Assembly: GCA_910578145.1 (NCBI GenBank)
Contig: CAJTPJ010000002.1
Location: forward strand, 154,728-218,727
From: an uncultured Christensenella sp.
GTDB taxonomy: Bacteria; Bacillota; Clostridia; Christensenellales; Borkfalkiaceae
Length of the DNA: 64,000 bases
Direction of reading: 5' to 3'
In this document: positions 17,019-26,900 of the stretch, in pieces
How positions within the stretch are numbered: the stretch's first letter is position 1
Layout of the letters: each line of letters begins with the position of its first letter
Position numbers and translations under genes: made by a program
The notes under the pieces: model-generated
What the model was told of the DNA's origin: nothing
The model's input: the letters and a program-made list of their open reading frames with translations, nothing else
Database searches by the model: none

Positions 17019-19664
17019 TTAATTATAGTCAACTTCCCAAAGTCTGTCAAGCACGCCAGAGTTTGCGTTTGCTTTAAGGTTGAGCGACGACTTATTAATT
17101 ACGCTGCCGTCGTATACGACGAGTTCCTTTCTCTGGTAAGTAGGAAGTTCAACCGCGAGTTCCATTACCTTGTTGAGAGCCTTATAATAAGTCGTTCTAC
17201 GGGTATTTCTGTTTATAACCGACCTACCCTCTTCAATTAAATCGGAAAGCTCGTTAATAATTCTATACTCTTCGGGATATTTTTCCTGGTCCTGCAAAAT
17301 TACGTCGTAACCCCAGTTTTTAACGCTGGTTGCCTTACTGTCTTTGTGGTAAACCTGATACATATCGGGGTCGATACCCGTGCTCCAAGCCGCTGCCCAT
17401 ACTGCAAGTTTGCCCTGCGCAAGTTTTGCAAGCGCTTGCTGGTCGTTTTGAACGGTAATATCCATACCTAAACCGTCAAGAATTTCTTTAGCCGCCCAGA
17501 ACATATCGAATGCAGGGTGGTCAACGCCCTCGCCGGCAATGGTAAACGTGTATTTAAGCTGTTTGCCGTCTTTATTGTACCAAAGTCCCTTTTCCTTATA
17601 GCAACCCGCGTCTTCAAGCAATCTAACATATTCATTATAATCTACATTGCCGTCGCCGTCCTCGTCTACGTCGCCGCTACCGGCATATTTTATAGAATCG
17701 AACTCTTTAAAATAAGTCTTCTTTTCATTGTCCGAGCTTTCGGTGTAAACCCAAGAAGTTAAAGATATGGGTCTGTATATGACGGAAGCATAGTTTGTAG
17801 TATAGTAGTTGGCGGTAATGGGAGCAACGTTCATCGCTTTCATTATAACCTGACGGATTTGCATTTCGGGTATATATTTAGGGTTAATACCAACGTAACC
17901 GAAACCGTTTGCGTCGTATTGGATTTGTTCAAGACCCTGTCCCGTTAACTGCGTGATTACTTTATTAGTACAGTTAGGCGAACCGTAATCGACAGACCTG
18001 TTAAGAAGGTGGGTAACCAACTGGTCTTCGGTAATAGTTCTGTATTTCAAAGTTTTAATTATAGCATTTTTAAGTTTGCTGCCAACGGTTTCAAAGTAAG
18101 GGTTGCGCTCGTACTCGGCTTCCTTATTGATATAAACCTTGTTGCGCGTAACCATATATGGACCTGCGCCTACGGGTTTTGCCACTTTGTAGTCAACGTT
18201 AAGCACGGTATCAAAGAAACCCTTATTTGCAAACGCAACGCCGAATCTATTGGATTTGCTTTCGTTATTAGGGTCGCACTCGGCAACGTAATCCACACCT
18301 TCGTAAGTGCCGGAATAGTAGTGCATAGGAGCAACATTAAAACCGAAGTTCCAAATTGCCGCGGGGTCTACGCCGTTAATGGTTATTTTTAAAACGTCGT
18401 ACGTTTGGTTTTTATCGAGTTTATCGCCTTTAAGAGCGCCGTCAAACGTTTTGGTTTGATAGGTTTCAATACCCGATATTTTCTTAACCGCAAGCCCTTC
18501 TTCCGTAAGGCTTTCATAGTGCTTGCTCATTTCATCATTTAAAAGTTCCTGTCTTACGTTACTGCCCGTAGCCCATTCGGTAAGTACGAGTACAAGTCTT
18601 CCGCTTGCCGAAGGTCTTACTTTGGTAACTTTGCCGTCTACAACGGTGTCGGTAAGATAGCTTTCGTAAATGATATCTATAGCTTCATTTTTAAGAGCTT
18701 CTTCCCTTTCTTCGCCCGTTAAATTGCCCGCAGCGGCAGCCATAAGGTCTATAATGTTCTGCTGTTCGGGTTCATCATTGGGCTTATCGGGATGTCTGTC
18801 AAGCGTAGTGAGATATTTTCCGTTTTCGTCTTTAATTTTATCGGGCCTATTGGTACTTGTATTCCAACGGGTAAGGTGGGAAATTAAACCCGCGTTATAC
18901 AAAAATACTTGCCAATCCTCGGTAAAACGATATTCGTCGTATGAATTAAGAGTGCCAACGTTATTGTTCCAGTCGGTTACAAGTTCTTTTTTGAACTCGG
19001 TTCCTACGGTAAGAAGGTCCGCTTCAAGCTGGGGAGTAGGGTTGCCTTCAAAATCCTTACTGTCAAACTTTTTAAGGTTATCAAATCTTGCGGTTGCCTT
19101 ACCTTTAAATTCATCCTGAAACGAATCGGAGCCCTCGCCGTCTTCAGCGTTAGGTTGCTGTGAACGGTAAGCGTTAAGTCCCTTTATCTTGGTGGAATAA
19201 ATGGTAGACGAACCCGAATACATAGGGTCAAGATAAGTATAAAGGTTGAATAATACGTCCTTTATAGTTAAATCTTTGCCGTCGCTGAACTTTATGCCGT
19301 TTTTAATTACAAACTCGTACACGGTAGTACCGTCTGCGCTGCCCTGATGGGTTACGTTGTTGTTTGCGTCGTACATAGTATACTTGTAAGCAAGCGCTAC
19401 GGTAGCTTCGCTTTGACCGCAGGCAACGTCGCCGTTTTCGTCTGCAGTAATCATAGGAATTTGCGTAGGGCTGATTACCGTACCGTCGTTTTGCGCCGTG
19501 TAAAAGAACGGGTTAAAGTTTTCATCTACCGTGCCTATCGCCACCGTAAACGGTCTGGTTTCAGGGTCGTTATCCCTGCCGCAACCGACGGCGGAAATCA
19601 TTAATGGAGCCGTCATACAGCAACATATTGCCGCAACGATAGTTTTTCCGTTAATTTTTTTCAT
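17019..19664 (-). CDS. oppA: Enlarged oligopeptide-binding lipoprotein OppA (SBP family 5)
   Basis: 881 residues against the usual 520-600. Signal peptide with lipobox AVGC (Cys28), so a lipoprotein on the outer face of the membrane that captures peptides for OppBC. The family fold is recognised by YEFVIKNGIKFSDGKDLTIKDVLFN (here split by Y/E..), the VGAGPYMVTRN segment, and the late helices KLAQGKLAVWAAAW and RRTTYYKALNKVMELAVELP. Residues about 160-400 are an acidic, low-similarity insertion. SD GGAGGAT at 9 nt. It lies 24 nt after a lipoprotein gene with no terminator between. Confidence 0.92.
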   Translation of the reverse strand: MKKINGKTIVAAICCCMTAPLMISAVGCGRDNDPETRPFTVAIGTVDENFNPFFYTAQNDGTVISPTQIPMITADENGDVACGQSEATVALAYKYTMYDANNNVTHQGSADGTTVYEFVIKNGIKFSDGKDLTIKDVLFNLYTYLDPMYSGSSTIYSTKIKGLNAYRSQQPNAEDGEGSDSFQDEFKGKATARFDNLKKFDSKDFEGNPTPQLEADLLTVGTEFKKELVTDWNNNVGTLNSYDEYRFTEDWQVFLYNAGLISHLTRWNTSTNRPDKIKDENGKYLTTLDRHPDKPNDEPEQQNIIDLMAAAAGNLTGEEREEALKNEAIDIIYESYLTDTVVDGKVTKVRPSASGRLVLVLTEWATGSNVRQELLNDEMSKHYESLTEEGLAVKKISGIETYQTKTFDGALKGDKLDKNQTYDVLKITINGVDPAAIWNFGFNVAPMHYYSGTYEGVDYVAECDPNNESKSNRFGVAFANKGFFDTVLNVDYKVAKPVGAGPYMVTRNKVYINKEAEYERNPYFETVGSKLKNAIIKTLKYRTITEDQLVTHLLNRSVDYGSPNCTNKVITQLTGQGLEQIQYDANGFGYVGINPKYIPEMQIRQVIMKAMNVAPITANYYTTNYASVIYRPISLTSWVYTESSDNEKKTYFKEFDSIKYAGSGDVDEDGDGNVDYNEYVRLLEDAGCYKEKGLWYNKDGKQLKYTFTIAGEGVDHPAFDMFWAAKEILDGLGMDITVQNDQQALAKLAQGKLAVWAAAWSTGIDPDMYQVYHKDSKATSVKNWGYDVILQDQEKYPEEYRIINELSDLIEEGRSVINRNTRRTTYYKALNKVMELAVELPTYQRKELVVYDGSVINKSSLNLKANANSGVLDRLWEVDYN

Positions 19665-19688
19665 TATATATAATCCTCCGTTTTTTTA

Positions 19689-20975
19689 TTAGGACTCTGT
19701 GTGGGTGTAAGTCGTTTTGGTACCGTCGTAGTTATTAATCGTACAGGTAGTTCCCGAACTTACTTTTATCGACGTGCAATCGCCGTCGGAATCAAATCCG
19801 CCGAAAAGCCAAGTGTCTTCGCTTCCGTTATTGAGATAACTGTTTTCGCCGAGAGTTATATCAAGTTTGCCGCCTACTGTGAAGTTGCTTATTTTAGCAC
19901 CGTCTTCGATAGACCTGCAAACCAGGTAAACGCTTGCCCAAACGTTGCTTCGCACAGAGAATTTTGCCGTTAAGTTTTCAAAACTTACGTCGGTTATCTC
20001 CGCGCTTGAACGGATAGTTCCGAATATGGAAGCAAATGCGTTTTGCGCCAACATACTGCTACTTGTTACGGTAAGATTTAATATCTTATAACCGTTACCG
20101 CGTATCTTGCCAGAGAACGTTGAACGGTAATTAACCGTAAGCGAGCTGCAATCGATATCATTTAAAAGGTAGTAATTCCCCGAACCGCCCGAACTTGAGA
20201 ACATAGTAGTAATTCCCGAAGTGTTTTCAACTATAGTCCATTTACCTTTTATATATTTTGCATATATAGTCAAGTCTTCTTCGTTATCTTCGGGTGCAAC
20301 CAGCGGCCACTCTACGGGAGTTTCGCAGTTTTCGTCCTGATAATACGCTATAAAAGTATAATCGTTAGTATCAAGCAAGTTTCTTCCGGGGAAATATACG
20401 TCGCCCGTGATATAGGTTTCGTTTATCGTGTCGCCTGGTTTGTATTCATTACCCATTGCGTCGGTAAGCGAGTCGCAGTCTTCAAGAGCAAGGTTTATCA
20501 ACAGCTTAGGCACTTCAATCCAATCTCCGCACACGAAGTAATGGTCGCCTTCTTTCAGTTCTATTGAAAAGTCAAAAAGCTCTTCAGCCATTTGAATGCC
20601 CTTGGCAGGGTCAAATTTTTCGCCCTCGACGTATTCGGAAGAATCGCTATACAGCGGATTTCCGTCGTCGCTCAATTTAACGGCGTACCACCCTGTAAAT
20701 ACGGAGCCGTGCTTATCGTCAAGCTGCGCACTGCCGCTGTTTGGTCTGTTTACGCTTATATCGTAAGGCATTGTGCCCGCCGAATAGTACATTTCTTTAA
20801 TTTGGGTTTTATCCTCAAACTGTCCGCCGTTGAGAAAATACGTTACGCGCGCGGTTAATTCATACTTATCTAAAATATCGTCAAGCGTAGAATTTAACTT
20901 ACAGCCTGCAAACAGACACATCGCGGCGATAAACGCAAAAACCGTAATTAAAACTAATTTCCTACTCTTTATCAT
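19689..20975 (-). CDS. Surface lipoprotein with Listeria-Bacteroides repeat and GLUG-like region
   Basis: 428 residues from ATG 20975. Signal peptide with lipobox LFAGC (Cys25). Residues about 40-110 form an InlB/Listeria-Bacteroides-type repeat (VTYFLNGGQF ... FTGWYAV), a beta-grasp adhesion or cell-wall module, and residues about 265-400 resemble GLUG/parallel beta-helix repeats (YYLLNDIDCSS, GNGYKILNLTV). The chosen ATG overlaps the protease stop as ATGA and has AGAGGT 5 nt upstream; a longer frame would run 105 bases into the protease gene. Probably adhesion or scaffolding on the cell surface. Function not known. Confidence 0.85.
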   Translation of the reverse strand: MIKSRKLVLITVFAFIAAMCLFAGCKLNSTLDDILDKYELTARVTYFLNGGQFEDKTQIKEMYYSAGTMPYDISVNRPNSGSAQLDDKHGSVFTGWYAVKLSDDGNPLYSDSSEYVEGEKFDPAKGIQMAEELFDFSIELKEGDHYFVCGDWIEVPKLLINLALEDCDSLTDAMGNEYKPGDTINETYITGDVYFPGRNLLDTNDYTFIAYYQDENCETPVEWPLVAPEDNEEDLTIYAKYIKGKWTIVENTSGITTMFSSSGGSGNYYLLNDIDCSSLTVNYRSTFSGKIRGNGYKILNLTVTSSSMLAQNAFASIFGTIRSSAEITDVSFENLTAKFSVRSNVWASVYLVCRSIEDGAKISNFTVGGKLDITLGENSYLNNGSEDTWLFGGFDSDGDCTSIKVSSGTTCTINNYDGTKTTYTHTES

Positions 20976-23900
20976 TTGATACCTCTGTCCTTCTTGCGCG
21001 AAACTGCAACCGCCGTAACGGCTAAGCCTACAACGGCAATAACCGCCAACGAAACGCTTGCGCCGGCAACGCTTCCGCAACCTTCTTCCTTATCGGGATT
21101 TGTCGATTCGTTGGTTACGTCAATTCTAATTCTAAGCGAACCGCTATAGCCTTTAAGCGACAAACGCACTTCGTTATTTAATTCGTTAAGAGGTCCCGTA
21201 GGGCTAACCAACGTAACGTCGTTCATATCGGCTTCCTCGGTGGAATAATCGTCGTATTCGATTATTACTTGCAAGCCCGTCATATCAAACGTTTCGCCTA
21301 CTTTATACTGCGTTTTAAAGTTGCCCGATGCGGAAAGTCTTACAATATTAACTTGAATTCCGAATATGGGTTTAACGTCGCGCAGCGCCGTTTCCAACGC
21401 AAATAATTTTGCTATTCTTTCGCTGCCGGCAAGCTCTACCTGCTCTGCATCGTTACGGATATTATTGTAATATTCGTGCGCACGCTTAATATTTTCGGCA
21501 AGCAATTCAACGTCGCCTTTGCTTGCGGTTGATAAATTCCAACCAGCAACAGTATTTGCTTCGGGCGCATCATCGATAATTTCTATAAACGAGTGGGTAT
21601 CTGCCGCCATTGCCGTGCCCGTTAACACCGTATTTGCAAAATATTGCGAATATATATAGTTGTCGTAACCCGTGCCGTTAGTGGGGCGGCGGATTGTAAG
21701 CGGCGTTACGTTAACGCCCGAACCCGCTACGAAATAGTAAACGAAGTAATCTTCAAAGTTAGCGTAGTAATAGCCGCGGATATTCTGCCCCGACGCGTCG
21801 ATAAACGCGTCAACAGTTGCCGAATATTCGGTTTCAAGCGCGGGCGCGGTTACGCCTTTAAACTCGAAATCGGTAACGCCGCTTTGATAAAACGCCATTG
21901 CGCCTATATTTTTAAGGCTATAAGGCAAAATTATTTTCCCTGCTTTCCCGTATAGGTTACGGAATGCGTGACCTTCTACGGACACGGTGTTATCTGCAAC
22001 GCTGTAAGTTTCAAACGATTTAGCCGTGGGGAATGCAACCAAAGCATAGCCGTTATCCCCTGCATATCTGTAAAGCACGCCGCTTTCGTCAACCCAATAG
22101 CTGGGGTTACCAGAGGCTACGGTAAAACCGACCAGCGAGGGCGAAGCCGCAAACGCGCCGTCGCCTATGCCGTAAAGTTTATCGTACTTGCCGCCGTCTT
22201 GTTCAGAAGCGATAAGTTTGTAATCACGTACTAATTTTACTTTAAGCGTGGCGGGAATTTCAACCGTTTCTTCATTGCCGCCGAAGAAAGCGAATTTACC
22301 AACGTTTTCGGCTACGGGAATACTTACTTTCGTGTAAGATTTGCCCGAAGTAATCATAAACGCACCGTCGCCTATCAGCTTTGCTTTTGCAAGAGTAAGC
22401 TCGCCGAGTTTATTATTGTTGTAAAACGCGTAATCGCCTATATTTTCAACGTTAGCCAAGCCGCTTACAACAAGCGAATTGCAGTTGTAGAATGCGTAAT
22501 TTTCAACGGTATTTACCGTAGCAAGCGATATTGTCGTAAGTTTTGTGCAGTTGTAGAATGCGCCGTCGCCTATCGTTGTTACCGTTGCGGGAATGGTTAC
22601 GTTTGTAAACTTTAATCTGCCGCCGTTTCTTTCCGAAGCGAAAGTGTACGTTCCTATAGTAGTTGCGCCGTCGGCAAACGTAGCCGAGGTAAGCGCCGGC
22701 GTATTAAAGAAAGTGTATGCGCCAAGCGAAGTTACCGCGGGCAGTTTAGCCGAAGTAAGCGCAATGCAACCCTCGAAAGTTCTGTCGCCTATCTTCTTCA
22801 AATTGCCGCCTAGCTCCGCAACCGTAAGATTTTTACAGTTGTTGAATACTCCGCTTCCAAATTCAACCGCGTTAGTAGGTGCGTAATTTACGCTTTGAAT
22901 ATTAGTTTCCGCAAACGCATAGTCGCCTACGTAGGTTACGCTGACGGGTATAGCAAGCGAAGTAAGGTTTGTGCCTTGGAACGCCGAAGCGCCGATAATT
23001 TTTACGTCGTTGCCGAAAGTTACGGTTTCAAGGCGGCTGTTAAGGAACGCGCCTTCGCCTATTTCGGTAATTCCGCTTAAATCAATGCTTGTAATTTCGG
23101 CGTCTGCAAACGCGTAAGGCGCTATTGAGGTTACGCCTGCGGGCAGAGTATACGAATTTACCGCGCCGCCGATATATTTAAGCAATACAGTACCGCTTAT
23201 AATTGCATTATCGGTTACAGTATAGTTATCTTGCACCGAGCTTACGCCGCTGAACGCGCCCGCTCCTATATATTCGATACCCGCGGGCAACTTAATGCCG
23301 TTTAAATTAGTGTTGGCAAACGCGTATGAACCTATGGACTTAACCGTGCTGTTTGTAAACGTTACGGTAGTAAGGTCTTCGCAGTTTTCAAATGCAGAAG
23401 CGGATATTTTTGCCTCGCTTACGTCCTTGAAAGTTACGCTTTGAAGTCCGCTGTTGGCAAACGCACCGTAGCCTACGGTTGAAGTTAAAATAGTTATATC
23501 TTTAAGATTTGTACAACCTTCGTATTCTGTATGCTTGTTAACCCATTCACCGTTTGAATAATCGTATTCAACGTAATGATGGTCAACGTAAGCAAACATA
23601 CCCGCGCCAAGCGCAGTGAATTTGCCTGTTTCAACCTTATTAAGCGAAGTACAGCCGCTGAACACGTTAGCTCCCGCAACATGAAGTCCGGTAGCGTCAA
23701 ACGAGGTAAGCGACGAGCAACCGATAAACGCGCGGTCGTAGGCAGTACCTATAGCCGAAGACTTAACGATTTTTTCAAGGCTTACGCAATCTTTAAACGT
23801 TTCCTTGCCCAAAGTAATTACTTTTACGTAGCTTAAATCAAGTACTTTAAGCGAAGTACAACCTTCAAACGCGTATTTGTTTATAAGTTTCAAATCCGAG

Positions 23901-26900
23901 TCGGCAACGAAATTGGGGTTGTTGTTTAACTGCTCTTCGCCGTCGTCGCTTATAAAGTAAACCCCTTCGAGATTTGTACAGCCTTTAAACGCGTTTTTAC
24001 CGATTTCCGTAACGGTTTTGGGAATGATTACTTTTCTTATAACCGTATTGTCTTTGAACGCGTCCTCGCCAATAGATATAACGCTGAGGTCGGACGGGAA
24101 CACGACTACGTTAGGTTCGCCTTTATAGGTTTCGCCCTCGCCGCGGTAGCGGGTTAGCGACATATTGCTTACGGTAAACTCGTTTTGCACGTTAAACGAA
24201 GCGTTTTTAAAGTACTGCATACCGTTTGCCGTGATTGTTGCGCTGATGGTTACGGAACCTTTTTTCTTTGTATGAACAAGTCCGTTTTCGTCAACCGTTG
24301 CCGTATCGGGCGCGTTTGACGACCAGCTAACCGTAAAATCGCCGTTGTAGTACCAAGGCGTTGCCACAATTTCAAGCTGGACGTCCTCGCCCGCGTAAAG
24401 AGGCTGGGAAATGTTGCCGGGTTTATGCAAAGTTTCGTCCGCTGTGATTATAGTACCAAAATCGAAAGAAAGCCCTTTTATACTGCTAACCGTATCGGTT
24501 ACGGTTACGTATATTTCTTTTGAAACGCCTTTATGGTTTGTAACGAGTACGGGATATGCTTTGCCGTTGGTGCATTTTCTGCCGACTATTTCTCCGTTTT
24601 TAACTTCGATATAGCTTGTAGGCGAAGACCAACCGAAATTGGAAAGGTCTGCGTTTCCTTCGTATACAAGGCTTGCCTTGTGCATTTCGTTTATGCCGAT
24701 AGTTATTTTATCTTCGCCCTCTGCAAGCTCGAAAGTATCGGGCAATACGTTTCTGTTAAGCGAAGTTTCCAAATCCACGCTGGTATTTAAACCTCTTAAC
24801 AGATATGTCGTATGGTTGAGAGCGTAGTCGTCAAGTTCTACCGCAAGCGTATCTTTATACTTATCCCAAATATCCGTAACTTCAATAGAAACGGTTGTAG
24901 TGCCGTTTTTATTTGCGTTTCTTACGGGAGTGACGTAGTCGGTTGCAAGTTTAAGTTCCTGCTTACCGGTTGAATCGTCAAGATAGCATAACTTAATCGA
25001 CTGCGCGTAATGATTGTCGAAAACGTCGAGGTCGAGATAAATTTTTTGAATATCTTTATTGTTTGCGTCGGTGGTATTGAAATATCTCAAGCGAGCGTCT
25101 TTAAGAACGGGCGCTTCGTAATCGACGTAGAAATCAAATTTAAAGGTATTTTCTTCAGTTTGCTTGGAATTTTCGTTGAAACGGAAGTCCATTTCCATAG
25201 TGTACTTTCCGTTTGCCATAAGCCCAAGCTCAGCCGCTGTAAGTCTTAGCTCGATAAACGCAGGACGCGCCGAGCCGCCGCTTGCATACGCTTTACTAAG
25301 CCTGTTTTTTACTCCCGAAGTGACGACTTCGCCCGTCTGCGCGTCGTAAAGTTTATAGTTTACGTACTTCGCGTTTCTTAAAAGACCGGCGTAAACGCAC
25401 CTTATACTGTAAGTCGTTACATAGTTGCCTATACCCTCTTCGCTAACGATATCGTTAAACATCGAAATTGCGCAATATTCCATATTGGCGTACATAGGGT
25501 CTGCACTTTCGTCAACGGTATACAGGTACGAACCGAGGGGAATTACGAAATTATCGTCGTTATAAGAACCGAAAGGCTGGGTGGGCCAAATGGTTGCCGA
25601 AGGCTTTTGGTCGTCGAGAATGGACGAATCCTGCTCGAACTCGGCAATTTCAAACGCCGTATAATCAAGCATAGGCGCTTCTTCCCAGTCACCGTAGAAA
25701 GAAAGGAACGGAACGTTGAGTTCACATTGTCCCTCGTCCTCTGCAACGAGTTTTATAAAACCTTCAACGAACATACCGTTTTCAAAACTTTCGTCAAGGT
25801 ATTTCTTTTCGTCTTCGTGCAATCTAAGCGTTACGTCAAGCATAACGGATTCGCCCGCCGCAACGGTTATCTTTTCAACTTTTTTGCCGTTTACCGAAAA
25901 TTCGGGAGCGATTTTATCAAGCATTTTCGCTCTTTCGGCAACTGCAATACCCTCGCTGTCAAGCGTTTCAGTCATAAACAACGCCTGAGGTACGAAAGTT
26001 AACGCTTTATCAGACCTGAAATTTTTAACCTTAAAGTTAAAGGAATATACGCCCGTTTTATCCTTGTCGTATATAGCTTTGCCGTCTTTATCGTAGCCTA
26101 TTTCAATTTTAGGTCTGCCGTCTTTTTGGTCGTAATAATACTTGGTATCGGCGTCCGTATAAGCGTAAGCGCCGGTATTTACTATATTGTCGAGATTTGC
26201 AAGCCCAGAACCCTGTTTACGGGGGGAATAAGGCAAACCGTTTTCGTCGCGCGCGGTAGAAGCCGTGCTTAACATAAGCTGGTTGGTTACTTTAATTATT
26301 TCCGAAGGCTCTGCATCGGCGCTTACGAGCGCACTGTTGCTCTTAACGTAATTTCTTACAAGCGCGGTAAGCCCAGCCATATTGGGCGCCGCCATTGAAG
26401 TACCGCTTTGCTCGTTATATCCGCCGGGTACGGTTGAAGTAATTTCGCCGCCGTGCGCGGTAATTTCGGGTTTAATCTTCAAGTCGGGAGTAGGTCCCCA
26501 CGACGAGAAGTTGCTCATAAAAGGGCCTGCCGAAAGACTTTTGTCCATCGTCAGCGTACCCGTCTGATTGGATTTATTAACGAGCGACAAGAGTTTGTTT
26601 CCCGCGTCCATAGTAATAGAAACGGCGGGAATAAAATCTTCCTCTTCGACGTCGCCGAGCGACATTCTGATAGTACCGGAAACGTTGTTCCATACTATTG
26701 CCGCTTTCGCCTTTTCCTTTGCCGCAAGTTCTATCTTTTCTTGGAACGAGTTTACGCCGCGCTTGATAAGAACTATTTTACCTTCAACGTCCTTATTGCG
26801 GTAATCGCTCTTTTGTCCAAGTCCTACGTTTACGTATTCAAACTCAGCCCTTTCACTATCGCCCAAAACGAGGTCAATGAAATCAAACTGTTCTCCGCCG

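Noticed and set aside
20976..21080. Longer start of the lipoprotein gene
   Set aside because: The extension overlaps the protease C-terminus and would destroy the signal peptide; the ATGA-coupled start has a good SD.
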